64,000 bases of DNA, from assembly GCA_027941995.1 (NCBI GenBank), contig CP115966.1:1922001-1986000 (forward strand), written 5' to 3'. The notes beneath the pieces are model-generated. The model made no database searches, had not been told where the DNA came from, and saw nothing but the letters and a program-made list of their open reading frames with translations. The stretch is from Erythrobacteraceae bacterium WH01K (GTDB taxonomy: Bacteria > Pseudomonadota > Alphaproteobacteria > Sphingomonadales > Sphingomonadaceae). Both the position numbers and the translations under genes were made by a program. Positions 45,703 to 54,491 of the stretch are shown one piece after another (the stretch's first letter is position 1; every line of letters starts with the position of its first letter).

Positions 45703-46500
45703 ATGTCTGCAACCGCCATTACTGTCATCGTCCTTGCCGCCCAGCGGACCGGAGTGGTCAATCCGCTCGCGACCCGTGCCGGCGTCAGCCACAAATGCCT
45801 CGCCCCCATCCGCGGCAAGGCACTGATCCGCCATGTCATGGAAACGCTGGTCACCGTGCCGAATGTGGAGGCGATCCGGGTTTCCGTAGAGCCCGAGGTC
45901 CATGCCGAACTCGAAGCCGTTCTGGCGGACTATGCCTCGGCCGATCTGCCCATCACCCTTGTCGCCAGCGACGAGAATATCGTGGAAAGCGTGGTAAAGG
46001 CCGCCGGGGAGAGCGAGGGCCCCTTCGTGGTGACGACCGCCGACAATGTCCTGCTGACCCGCGACGCCGTGGCACAGGTCGTCGATGCCATGCGGGAAGC
46101 CGATGCCGTCATCGGCATCGCGCGCGAGAAGAACGTGAAGGCCGCGCACCCCGAAGGGCAGCGCAATTACTACGGCTTTTCCGATGGCGAGATCGCCAAT
46201 TGCAATCTCTACGGACTGTCGAGCCGGAAGGCATTCAAGGCAGCAGAGGTTTTCCGCGAGGGCGGGCAATTCATGTCCAATCCCGGCCGGATGATCCGCG
46301 CATTCGGGCTGCTGAACATCGTCCTGCTGCGCGCCGGCCTGATGAAACTGCACCCCGCGATGGAGGTATTGAGCGACCGGCTGGGCACCACGGTGAAGGC
46401 TGTCGAATTCGAAGACGGCGCGCTGGCAATCGATGTCGATAACGAGCGGACCTATGCCGTATGCGAGGAACTGCTGCCAGGCCGTCCGGCGAAGGTATGA
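45703..46500 (+). CDS. NTP transferase domain protein (GT-A fold)
   Basis: A 265-residue protein with a nucleotidyltransferase fold. The strand VIVLAAQRTGVVNPLAT replaces the usual LAAGxGxR loop. HKCLAPIRGKALIRHVMETL is the typical substrate-binding helix of MobA-like and sugar-phosphate nucleotidyltransferases. FVVTTADNVLLTRDAV holds the metal-binding Asp. It would activate a phosphate-bearing substrate with CTP or GTP. The substrate cannot be set; a cofactor, sugar or polyol phosphate are options. It starts 13 bases after the ATP-grasp gene, preceded by GGAG. Confidence 0.8.
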   Translation: MSATAITVIVLAAQRTGVVNPLATRAGVSHKCLAPIRGKALIRHVMETLVTVPNVEAIRVSVEPEVHAELEAVLADYASADLPITLVASDENIVESVVKAAGESEGPFVVTTADNVLLTRDAVAQVVDAMREADAVIGIAREKNVKAAHPEGQRNYYGFSDGEIANCNLYGLSSRKAFKAAEVFREGGQFMSNPGRMIRAFGLLNIVLLRAGLMKLHPAMEVLSDRLGTTVKAVEFEDGALAIDVDNERTYAVCEELLPGRPAKV

Positions 46501-46525
46501 AGCGGGAAGCCCGAAGGCACGAAGC

Positions 46526-47263
46526 CTAGTCCGGTACGCGCTCACCCTTCCAGTCGAACTGGTAGCCGCTGTCTTCCGGCCCCAGGCCGCCGATCACGGA
46601 CAGCAGATTGCCTGCAGCCTCGTCGGCCCCGGTCAGTTGCCCTTCCGGCAGGTTCGACTGGAATGGCCGGGATAGGTCCGTATCGACCGTCCCCGGGTGA
46701 AGCGAAACGGCAAGCGCCTGCTTGTGCGTGCGCGACAGCTCGATAGCGAAATTCCGCACCAGCATGTTGAGCGCCGCCTTGGACGCGCGGTAGCTGTGCC
46801 AGCCCCCGATACGGTTATCGCCGATCGAACCGACCCGTGCCGACAGGGCGGCAAAGACGCTCCGCTCTTTCCGGTCGAACAGGGGCAACAGCGCTTTCGC
46901 GATGAGGGCCGGCCCGATCGCATTGGCCCGCATCACGCGCTCCATCGCATCGGCATCGATCTGTCTAACGCTCCGCTCGGGGCCGGTACCGTCCGTCAGG
47001 GTCAGGACGCCGGTTGCAACGATCACCAGTTGCGGGGGCGCATCGGCCATCAGCTTGCCGACCGCATCCAGCGAAGCAGGGTCGTCATAGTCGAAGCGGA
47101 AGGGAGAGATGCTGTCTCCTGCAGGCACGTCCCCGCTGCGCGAGCCGGCATAGATGGTTTCAACTCCGCGCGTTTGCAGGAGCCGTACCAGCGCATTGCC
47201 GATCCCGCCGCTCGCGCCGAAAACAGCCGCGCGGGTAAAGGGGGGGTATTGTCCGTCTGCCAT
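46526..47263 (-). CDS. SDR family oxidoreductase (C-factor-like)
   Basis: Short-chain dehydrogenase/reductase of 245 residues. The cofactor loop is AVFGASGGIGNALVRLL, the catalytic Tyr and Lys are in WHSYRASKAALNML, and the Ser is in ALSARVGSIGDN. The C-terminal HPGTVDTDLSRPFQSN matches the CsgA/C-factor-type subgroup of SDRs. The substrate is unknown. It stands on the opposite strand to the ATP-grasp pair and sdhB and is divergent from sdhB. Confidence 0.88.
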   Translation of the reverse strand: MADGQYPPFTRAAVFGASGGIGNALVRLLQTRGVETIYAGSRSGDVPAGDSISPFRFDYDDPASLDAVGKLMADAPPQLVIVATGVLTLTDGTGPERSVRQIDADAMERVMRANAIGPALIAKALLPLFDRKERSVFAALSARVGSIGDNRIGGWHSYRASKAALNMLVRNFAIELSRTHKQALAVSLHPGTVDTDLSRPFQSNLPEGQLTGADEAAGNLLSVIGGLGPEDSGYQFDWKGERVPD

Positions 47264-47344
47264 GCGATCAGGACGATCGGCGGTGTCACAATGTTCCGTT
47301 TCCGCAACAGAAAGGCTTGTTGGAAGATAGGCCGTTCGGCCAGC

Positions 47345-47372
47345 TTGTGTCGCGCGGCGTAATCGTTAGATA
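47345..47372 (+). promoter_or_regulatory. Possible promoter of sdhB
   Basis: TTGTGT (47345-47350) and TAGATA (47367-47372) are 16 bases apart, about 34 bases before the sdhB ATG, in the gap divergent from the SDR gene. An AGGA lies between the -10 box and the start. Confidence 0.35.
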
Positions 47373-47405
47373 GAGGGCCAGAAACAGCAGGATCTCGATA
47401 GACCA

Positions 47406-48188
47406 ATGGCCACTTTTACCCTCCCAAAGAATTCCAAGATTCGCGAGAACGGTGAGACGCACCGCGCCGAAAGCGGTGGCCGGGTGAAGAAATTCAAGAT
47501 CTATCGTTACGACCCCGACGCAGGGGAAAACCCGCGCTACGACACGTTCGAAGTCGATCTGGACGATTGCGGACCGATGGTCCTCGACGCGCTGTTCAAG
47601 ATCAAGAACGATATCGATCCTACGCTGACCTTCCGCCGTTCCTGCCGCGAAGGAATCTGCGGTTCCTGCGCGATGAACATGAACGGGAAGAACGGGCTGG
47701 CCTGTACTTCCGCCATCGAGGACATGAAGGGCGAAATCCGCATCACGCCCCTGCCCCACATGGAAGTGATCAAGGACCTGGTTCCCGACTTCACGCATTT
47801 CTACGCCCAATATGCCAGCATCCGCCCCTGGCTGCAGACCGTTACCCCGACCCCCAGCGGCAAGGAACGCCTGCAATCACCGGAACAGCGTGAACAGCTG
47901 GACGGGCTTTACGAATGCATCCTGTGCGCCTGCTGCTCGACCGCGTGTCCGTCCTATTGGTGGAACAGCGACAAGTTCCTTGGTCCCGCCATCCTTCTGC
48001 AGGCCTATCGCTGGCTGGCGGACAGCCGCGACGAGATGACGGGCGAGCGTCTGAACGAGCTGGAAGATCCCTTCCGCCTCTATCGCTGTCACACCATCAT
48101 GAACTGCGCCAATGTCTGTCCCAAGGGCCTCAGCCCGGCGAAGGCCATTGCGGAAACCAAGAAGATGATGGCCGAACGCACGATCTGA
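47406..48188 (+). CDS. sdhB: Succinate dehydrogenase iron-sulfur subunit
   Basis: Electron-transfer subunit of complex II. It has 260 residues. The N-terminal 2Fe-2S motif is [18 protein letters not shown] with GLACTS. The 4Fe-4S motif is [16 protein letters not shown], and the 3Fe-4S/ligand motif is [15 protein letters not shown]. The sdhA, sdhC and sdhD genes are not beside it: upstream lies an unrelated divergent SDR gene, and downstream are a thioesterase and zapE. It therefore has its own promoter region here, away from the rest of the complex. Confidence 0.96.
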   Translation: MATFTLPKNSKIRENGETHRAESGGRVKKFKIYRYDPDAGENPRYDTFEVDLDDCGPMVLDALFKIKNDIDPTLTFRRSCREGICGSCAMNMNGKNGLACTSAIEDMKGEIRITPLPHMEVIKDLVPDFTHFYAQYASIRPWLQTVTPTPSGKERLQSPEQREQLDGLYECILCACCSTACPSYWWNSDKFLGPAILLQAYRWLADSRDEMTGERLNELEDPFRLYRCHTIMNCANVCPKGLSPAKAIAETKKMMAERTI

Positions 48189-48194
48189 TCGCGC

Positions 48195-48671
48195 GTGAAG
48201 AACCCGCCCAGCTTCTTCGACTGCGAGCCGGTGGATGGCGAACCCGGCTGGTATAGCTGGGACCTGAAGGACGACACGCGCTTCAATGCGGTCGTCATGG
48301 GTCCCTTGCGCGTGCGGCAGGAAGGCGAGCGGGCGCGCCTGCGCATGATGCCGCAGCAGAGGCATACCAATCTGCAGGACATGATCCACGGCGCGATTAC
48401 GCTGTCGCTGATCGACATCGCCCTGTTTGCAGGGATGCACACGCTCCGCGAAACCGATGCCGGAATGGCCGTCACGCTGGAACTGTCGACCCAATTCACC
48501 GGGGCCGGAAAGGTCGACCGGCCGCTGGACGCCGTGGTCGAGGTGATGCGCGAAACGGGGCGCCTGATGTTCCTCAGGGGCGAAGTCGTACAGGGCCCGG
48601 ACGACAGCCACCTTGTCGCAGCCTTCAGCGGGATCGTGCGCAAGGCATCGGCGCCGAAAGAGCGATCGTGA
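48195..48671 (+). CDS. PaaI-type hotdog thioesterase
   Basis: A 158-residue acyl-CoA thioesterase family protein starting at GTG 48195, 6 bases behind sdhB. The hotdog fold motif is NLQDMIHGAITLSLIDIALF, with the catalytic Asp in LIDIAL, then LSTQFTGAGKVDRPLDAVVEV and RLMFLRGEVVQ. It probably hydrolyses acyl-CoA esters; the chain is unknown. Its end overlaps the zapE GTG by 4 bases, so sdhB, this gene and zapE likely form one transcript. Confidence 0.85.
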   Translation: MKNPPSFFDCEPVDGEPGWYSWDLKDDTRFNAVVMGPLRVRQEGERARLRMMPQQRHTNLQDMIHGAITLSLIDIALFAGMHTLRETDAGMAVTLELSTQFTGAGKVDRPLDAVVEVMRETGRLMFLRGEVVQGPDDSHLVAAFSGIVRKASAPKERS

Positions 48672-49789
48672 GCGGCATACTGGCGCGTTATGACGCGCTG
48701 GTCGCGTCTGGCGAACTACGCCCGGACGATGAGCAGGCGGCCGTCGCTGCCAGGCTGGAAACACTTCAGGCGGCCCTGGAGAAAGGCGAGGAAACCGGCT
48801 TTTTCGGGAAGCTCTTCGGCAAGACACCGCAGCAGCCTGAAGGCGTCTACATGTGGGGCGGCGTCGGGCGCGGAAAATCCATGCTGATGGACCTGTTCCA
48901 CGCCACGCTGGAAATTGAGGGCAAGCGCCGCGCCCATTTCCACGCCTTCATGCAGGACGTCCATCGCCGCCTGCGCGAGGCCCGCAAGAGCGAAACCGGC
49001 GATCCCATCCCGCCCGTGGCGGCGGATATCGGTGCGGATCTGCAATGCCTCGCTTTCGACGAGATGGTGGTGAACAACAGCGCCGATGCGATGATCATGA
49101 GCCGGCTGTTCCGCGCGCTGATCGTCGATGAAGGCGTATCCATCATTGCGACATCGAACAGGCCGCCTTCGGATCTCTACAAGGACGGACTGAACCGCGA
49201 GCATTTCCTGCCCTTCATCGCCCTGATCGAGGACCGTCTGGACGTCCTGCCACTGAACGGGCCTACCGATTATCGCCTCGACCGGCTCGGCGATTTGGAA
49301 AACTGGCACACCCCGCTGGGGGATGAGGCCACGGCGCAGGTTCGCGAGGCGTTCTTCAGGCTGACCGATTACGAGCCGGAGGATGGCGAAGTGCCATCGA
49401 TGGATCTGCCGGTCGGCGACAAGCGATCCCTCCATGTGCCCAAGGCGCTGAAAGGCGTCGGCGTCTTCAGTTTCAAGCGGCTGTGCGGGGAAGCGCGGGG
49501 CGCCCCCGATTACCTCGCCATTGCGCAGGAATTTCACACCGTCATCATCGTCGGCATCCCGCAAATGGGCCCCGATATGCGTAACGAGGCCGCGCGCTTC
49601 GTCACCCTGATCGATGCCCTGTACGAATACCGCGTCAAATTGTTTGCGACCGCAGATGCGGAACCTGAGGATCTCTATACGGCGGGCGACGGCAGCTTCG
49701 AATTCGAACGCACGGCCAGCCGCCTGATGGAAATGCGCAGCGCCGATTACATGGCGCTGGGGCACGGGGCGTCCGGCGAAGAAAAGTAG
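48668..49789 (+). CDS. zapE: Cell division protein ZapE (AFG1-like ATPase)
   Basis: P-loop ATPase acting at the division site and under low oxygen in E. coli; its mitochondrial relative AFG1/LACE1 acts on respiratory complexes. It has 373 residues. Walker A is GGVGRGKS at 64-71 (YMWGGVGRGKSMLMDLF), and Walker B and sensor segments are LAFDEMVVNN and IIATSNRPP. The C-terminal IPQMGPDMRNEAARFVTLID is family-typical. Pairing with sdhB in one transcript fits a link with respiratory complex care, which is inference. Convergent with the amidotransferase gene. Confidence 0.92.
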   Translation: MSGILARYDALVASGELRPDDEQAAVAARLETLQAALEKGEETGFFGKLFGKTPQQPEGVYMWGGVGRGKSMLMDLFHATLEIEGKRRAHFHAFMQDVHRRLREARKSETGDPIPPVAADIGADLQCLAFDEMVVNNSADAMIMSRLFRALIVDEGVSIIATSNRPPSDLYKDGLNREHFLPFIALIEDRLDVLPLNGPTDYRLDRLGDLENWHTPLGDEATAQVREAFFRLTDYEPEDGEVPSMDLPVGDKRSLHVPKALKGVGVFSFKRLCGEARGAPDYLAIAQEFHTVIIVGIPQMGPDMRNEAARFVTLIDALYEYRVKLFATADAEPEDLYTAGDGSFEFERTASRLMEMRSADYMALGHGASGEEK

Positions 49790-49812
49790 GAACTGGATGC
49801 CCGCGCCGGACG

Positions 49813-51711
49813 TCAGACCCGCGCGGAAAGTCCGCCCAGCGATCGCTCAAGCATCATCAATTGCCACAGCACCCGGCTGTTGTCGGACCGGCCCGCGATG
49901 TGGTCTTCCGCCAGTGTCGCCATGCGGGACGAATCGAGCCAACCCGATGCTGCCAGCGTGCCGCCTTTCGCCACTTGCCGCGCTTCGCCAGCCAGCGGGC
50001 CGCGGAACCACTGCGCCAGCGGCGTGACGAACCCCATCTTCGAACGATACAGGATATCGTCCGGCAGGTAGCGCCCCATCGTGTGCTTCAGCAGGTATTT
50101 CCCCTGCCTGCCCCTGATGCGCGAGCGATGCGGAAGGCCTGCGGCGAATTCGATCAGGCGGTGATCGAGCAGCGGCTCGCGCGCTTCCAGACTGACGGCC
50201 ATGCTGGTCCGGTCGACCTTTGTCAGGATGTCTCCGGGCAGCCAGAATTTCAGGTCCGCATATTGCGCCCGGTCGAGACCGCTTTGTGCAGGAGCATCTC
50301 GCATCAGTTCGAGGAAGGGTTGCTCGGCCGAATATTCGCCCAAGGCGCGGCGCATCTCGCCGGTGTAGAGCAAGCCGCGCTGTTCGGGTGCGAGAGCGGA
50401 AAGACCCCGGGCATAACCCTCGTCCCCATCGCTGGCGAGCGACTGGAAGGTCGATTTGGCGCGCAGCAAACGCGGTGCCCAGTCCGCTTTCGGCCAGACC
50501 TTTCCCAGCGTGCCGAAAACAGGCCCGCGAAGGCCTTGCGGCAGAAGGCCCCTCACCTGTTCCTCCCGAGCGTGGAACATCTGCCTCCTGTAACCGGCAA
50601 ATGCCTCGTCCGCGCCGTCTCCCGATAGCGCCACGGTCACGTTCTCGCGTGCCAGTTCGCACACGCGCAATGTCGGCAGGGCGGACGCGTCGGCGAAGGG
50701 TTCGTCGAACATCGCGGCAAGAGAGTCCACGGCGCCGAAATCGTCCGGATCGACGATCCGTTCGCGGTGATCGGTCGAGAACAGCGCGGCTACCTTCTGC
50801 GCGTGCGACGTTTCGTCGAGGGCCGCCACATCGAACCCGATCGAGCAGGTATTGACCGGCGAGCCACTGTTTTGGGCCATCAACGCAACGACGCTGGACG
50901 AATCCACGCCGCCCGAAAGGAACGCCCCCAGCGGTACATCGGACACCATGCGCGAAGTCACCCCTTCGCGAAGATGATGTAGCAATTGCGCGGAAAGGTC
51001 GGCTTCCGATCCGCCGTGACGCTTGCTGAAGTCGACATCCCACCACTGGACGGGGCGCGCCGGTTCCGCATCGTGGCGCAGCAGCCGGTAGTGGCCGGCA
51101 CCCAGTTTCTCGACCCCTTTCAGGATCGAACGGTGATCGGGGACATACCCCCAGGCGAGATAGTCCTCCACCGCCCTGGGATCAATATCGCGGCGCAGCA
51201 GCGGATGGCCGAGAAGACCCTTCAGTTCGCTGGCGAAGGCAAAGCTCCCGTCACTGAGCTGCGCCGTGAACAGGGGCTTCACCCCCAGCCGGTCGCGCGC
51301 GAGGAACAGGGTCCGGTCGCCATGGTCGTAAAGTGCGAAGGCGAACATGCCGTTCAGGCGCGAAAGGCAAGCTGGCCCCCATTTCTGCCAGGCGGCGAGG
51401 ATGACTTCGGTATCGCCGTCGGTCCGGAAAACGGCGCCGAGACCGGCGAGTTCGCGCCGCAATTCGGCGAAATTGTAGATCTCGCCATTGAAGACGATGG
51501 TCGCACGGCCATCGGCGGAATGCATCGGCTGCGGCGACCCTTCGAGATCGATGATCGACAAGCGCCTGTGTCCGAGACCCACACCCCGCGCCGTCCATAT
51601 GCCCGAACCGTCCGGACCGCGGTGAGCCAGCGTGTCGGTCATCTGCCGCACGCGGGCAGGGTCTACCGGCTTCGGAGTCCCGACATGGAAAAGGCCTGCG
51701 ATCCCGCACAT
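49813..51711 (-). CDS. Asparagine synthase-like amidotransferase, XrtA system type
   Basis: Glutamine-dependent amidotransferase family member found with exosortase A loci. The ATG at 51711 gives MCGIAGLF, with nucleophile Cys2 exposed after Met removal, and 632 residues. The glutaminase domain has HRGPDGSGIW and FNGEIYNFAELR. The synthetase domain has the pyrophosphatase loop LSGGVDSSSVVAL and SGDGADEAFAGYRR. It is likely to amidate a sugar or surface polymer component rather than make free asparagine. Ten bases separate it from xrtA upstream, and it is the last gene of the locus. Confidence 0.9.
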   Translation of the reverse strand: MCGIAGLFHVGTPKPVDPARVRQMTDTLAHRGPDGSGIWTARGVGLGHRRLSIIDLEGSPQPMHSADGRATIVFNGEIYNFAELRRELAGLGAVFRTDGDTEVILAAWQKWGPACLSRLNGMFAFALYDHGDRTLFLARDRLGVKPLFTAQLSDGSFAFASELKGLLGHPLLRRDIDPRAVEDYLAWGYVPDHRSILKGVEKLGAGHYRLLRHDAEPARPVQWWDVDFSKRHGGSEADLSAQLLHHLREGVTSRMVSDVPLGAFLSGGVDSSSVVALMAQNSGSPVNTCSIGFDVAALDETSHAQKVAALFSTDHRERIVDPDDFGAVDSLAAMFDEPFADASALPTLRVCELARENVTVALSGDGADEAFAGYRRQMFHAREEQVRGLLPQGLRGPVFGTLGKVWPKADWAPRLLRAKSTFQSLASDGDEGYARGLSALAPEQRGLLYTGEMRRALGEYSAEQPFLELMRDAPAQSGLDRAQYADLKFWLPGDILTKVDRTSMAVSLEAREPLLDHRLIEFAAGLPHRSRIRGRQGKYLLKHTMGRYLPDDILYRSKMGFVTPLAQWFRGPLAGEARQVAKGGTLAASGWLDSSRMATLAEDHIAGRSDNSRVLWQLMMLERSLGGLSARV

Positions 51712-51721
51712 GGCCGAGGCG

Positions 51722-53284
51722 CTAGGGCGTATCCAGCAGGCCGTCCATCCAGACGTCCTGCGGACCTGTGGACCGGCGGAATGCGGCAATGGCTTCGTCT
51801 GCCGGCATTCCCGGCCTGTCTTCGGCCGAGACGATGACCGTCAGGGCCGGACGCGGGGTCAGCAGCAGCTTGTCGCGCATCGCCTCAAGCGTCAGCCGCG
51901 CCGCGCTGGCCGTGGTCACGTCCCCGATGCGCCAACTGGTCTGCGCCAGCCGTTTCACCGATCCCAATGCGAAGAGATAGTCCGAGGTCGCATCGGGCCT
52001 ATTTTCGCCGGAGCGAAGCCAGCGCCAGTCCGTATCGGGGACCAGAGCCCCTTCCCCATACGCCGCCGGGTCGCGTCCCGGTCCCTGCGTCGCATAGGCG
52101 GCTGCAAACAGATCGACGCGGCGCCCTTCACCATCGACATAGGACGTTAGCAATCGCAGATCGGCTCCGCTAGCGCGCGGCTCCCAATCCAGTTGCATCG
52201 ACGGGGCTTCCTGCGTCCAGCCGTTCGCCTGCGGTGCGACAAGCCGGTCCGAGAGATCTGCTTCGAGCCGCGATGCAAGAGTGTTCCACGCGGCGAAAAT
52301 CAGGATGATCGCAGCAATCGCAAGCAGGATGCTCCGACCTTCTGCCGTGAAAGCCTCCAGCTTCGAGAAAGCCCTGCTTTCTGCCAGTGCTTGCCCGTCG
52401 ATTCCCGGCTCCTCCGGATCGCGGTCGAAGAAGCGCCACGCCGCCCCCAGGATCACGGCGACCACGATGGCGAAGAAGATCCAGCCGTAGAAAATGTGAT
52501 CGAAGCCTGCAGCGAACTCGATACCCTGCGACTGGGCGATATAGATCGTCCCCCACGCGCGGACCCCGTTGGCGATGATTGGCACCGCGATGCAGGTCGC
52601 CATGAACGCCAACCTGCGGCCCCACCTCTCGAAGCATGTCTGGGCTACCAGCACGCCCAGGGCGATCATCGCGATAAGGAACTTCACGCCGGAACACGCC
52701 TCGGCCACTTCGAAAAGACCGGCAGGCGTATCGATGAACACGCCGTCGATCACTGCCGGGATGCCGCTGATCCGGGTGAGCCAGATGACCACATCTGCGG
52801 TAATCATCTGCAGGGCCGGTACCAGTTGGTCGCCGAAGGGCACGAGGAAGACCATGTAGGCCAGCGGGAACAGCAGGCCGGCCGTTACCCGCGGCCCGAG
52901 TATAGCGAGGACACTCATTTGCAGCGCACCCACAGCTCCGGCCTGTGCCACGATGTTCACGCCCGCCAGTTCCCCCAGCAGCCAGACGAACAGCGCACCG
53001 GCGACGAGAACGAGGCCGGGCCAACAGCCGAGCGGCTGCAGCCTGGCTAGCTCTGCCCGTCGCAGCCAGACAAGCCATGCGACGATGGGCGGGATGAACA
53101 GGATGTGGTTGTAGGTGGAGATATTCCACCACTGCACCGCCATTTCGGCCCAGGCGCTCGCGGTCAGGACCATCAGGGCGATCCAGCTCAGCGCGAGATG
53201 AGCTAGCGGCCTGCGCCAGCTAATCGGCAGGCGCGAGCGCCAGCTTCCCGTCCTGATGGCTTGCAGGGCGATGTCAGGCGGCAT
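51722..53284 (-). CDS. xrtA: Exosortase A fused to an EpsI-type domain
   Basis: Membrane transpeptidase-like enzyme that sorts PEP-CTERM proteins to the outer surface. It has 520 residues. The exosortase part (to about 285) is a multi-span domain with the catalytic triad Cys197 in EACSGVKF, Arg242 in NGVRAWG and His263 in FDHIFYGW. One further span near 310-330 leads to an EpsI-like periplasmic domain (about 335-520), a fusion common in this type. Its start overlaps the glycosyltransferase stop by 11 bases. No PEP-CTERM target protein is visible in the window. Confidence 0.93.
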   Translation of the reverse strand: MPPDIALQAIRTGSWRSRLPISWRRPLAHLALSWIALMVLTASAWAEMAVQWWNISTYNHILFIPPIVAWLVWLRRAELARLQPLGCWPGLVLVAGALFVWLLGELAGVNIVAQAGAVGALQMSVLAILGPRVTAGLLFPLAYMVFLVPFGDQLVPALQMITADVVIWLTRISGIPAVIDGVFIDTPAGLFEVAEACSGVKFLIAMIALGVLVAQTCFERWGRRLAFMATCIAVPIIANGVRAWGTIYIAQSQGIEFAAGFDHIFYGWIFFAIVVAVILGAAWRFFDRDPEEPGIDGQALAESRAFSKLEAFTAEGRSILLAIAAIILIFAAWNTLASRLEADLSDRLVAPQANGWTQEAPSMQLDWEPRASGADLRLLTSYVDGEGRRVDLFAAAYATQGPGRDPAAYGEGALVPDTDWRWLRSGENRPDATSDYLFALGSVKRLAQTSWRIGDVTTASAARLTLEAMRDKLLLTPRPALTVIVSAEDRPGMPADEAIAAFRRSTGPQDVWMDGLLDTP

Positions 53285-54491
53285 TGCGAAGCTCGCCCGT
53301 CATGATGTCATGGAGCGGAGCCAGCATGGCCTCCCACCCCTGCTCCCGCACTACGAAATCGCGAGCGGACCGCGCGATACGTGATGCAAGGTCGGCATCG
53401 CAGTGAAGCCTGTCGACGGCCTCCGCGAAATCGGCGTCACCGCGTGCAATGACGAAATGGGTGCCGTCGGCGGCGTCTATGCCCGTTGCCGCTTCGGGGG
53501 AAAGGATGACCGGGCGTGCCATGGCCATGGCCTCCAGCACCTTGTTCTGGATACCTCGGGCGATGGTCAGCGGCGCAACAACCATGTCGGCCGATCGCAG
53601 GAATGGTTTCACATCAGGCACTTCGCCCCAGATGCGAACACCCGGCTCGCCGTCGCGGTTTCGTAGAGAAGCGACAGGCGCACGGCCGACGCAGTGGAAC
53701 ACCGCGTGCGGATGCTGCTCGCGAATACGGGGCAGGATATCGTCGATCATCCGCAGCGCCGCCTCGACATTGGGCGGATAATCCATCTGCCCGGTGAAAA
53801 CGAGATTGGGTCCGGTTGCCTTCTCCAGCACCGGGTGGGTTGCCGTCTGCTCCGGGTCGAAGGTTGCCGTATCGATCCCGTTCCGGATTGCGCGGATGTT
53901 CGCGCCGGCGGGGTACTCCATGCGCGAGGCGAGCAGGCCCGCCTCCTTGTCGCTGATCAGGATGACCGTGTCCGCCCGGTGCGCCAGCCGCTCTTCCTCC
54001 CGTGCAAGCATGCACCCTTCCCGCCGGTCGATGATGGCGCGTGCGGAGTTTTTTTTGCCGTAAGCCTCGAACTTCGCTGAATCGACATCGCACAAGTCGA
54101 TCACGACCCGCCCGCCGAAACTTCCGGGAATGTATTGCCCCATCTGGCCCGAGAACACGAAGATGGCGTCGATCGGCCTGCGCGCGATCGTGTCGTCGAT
54201 GAAGGCGCGGATGCGGCGATGGTCGAAGGCCGTGAGACTGACCGGTTTCCCGGCGAGCACTGCCTCCACCCCGGCGAGGGCAAGCGGCTTCGTCCGGCGG
54301 ACCAGGCAATGGCTTTCGCATATAGCCGCGAGATCGGCCTCGGCCGCCATGTCGGCGTCCGTTTCCCCGAAGGTCGCGGCGTGGACCCGTTGCTCTTTCG
54401 CAAGGGCCCGCAGCAGGTGGTGCGACCGTATCTTGTCACCGCGATCCGGCGGGAACGGGATACGGTGGGAAAGGAACAGGATTTCTCCCAT
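53274..54491 (-). CDS. Glycosyltransferase, TIGR03087 family (PEP-CTERM/XrtA)
   Basis: Group 1 (GT-B) glycosyltransferase associated with exosortase A. The ATG at 54491 (MGEILFLSHRIPFPPDRGDKI) gives 405 residues. N-terminal RGDKIRSHHLLRAL and C-terminal donor-site elements NLVFTGQMDYPPNVEAAL, RIWGEVPDVKPFLRSADMV and GIQNKVLEAMAMARPVI are family-typical. It adds a sugar during polysaccharide repeat assembly; donor and acceptor are unknown. It overlaps the FemAB-like stop by one base and the xrtA start by 11 bases, so it is translated in concert with both. Confidence 0.92.
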   Translation of the reverse strand: MGEILFLSHRIPFPPDRGDKIRSHHLLRALAKEQRVHAATFGETDADMAAEADLAAICESHCLVRRTKPLALAGVEAVLAGKPVSLTAFDHRRIRAFIDDTIARRPIDAIFVFSGQMGQYIPGSFGGRVVIDLCDVDSAKFEAYGKKNSARAIIDRREGCMLAREEERLAHRADTVILISDKEAGLLASRMEYPAGANIRAIRNGIDTATFDPEQTATHPVLEKATGPNLVFTGQMDYPPNVEAALRMIDDILPRIREQHPHAVFHCVGRAPVASLRNRDGEPGVRIWGEVPDVKPFLRSADMVVAPLTIARGIQNKVLEAMAMARPVILSPEAATGIDAADGTHFVIARGDADFAEAVDRLHCDADLASRIARSARDFVVREQGWEAMLAPLHDIMTGELRNAA

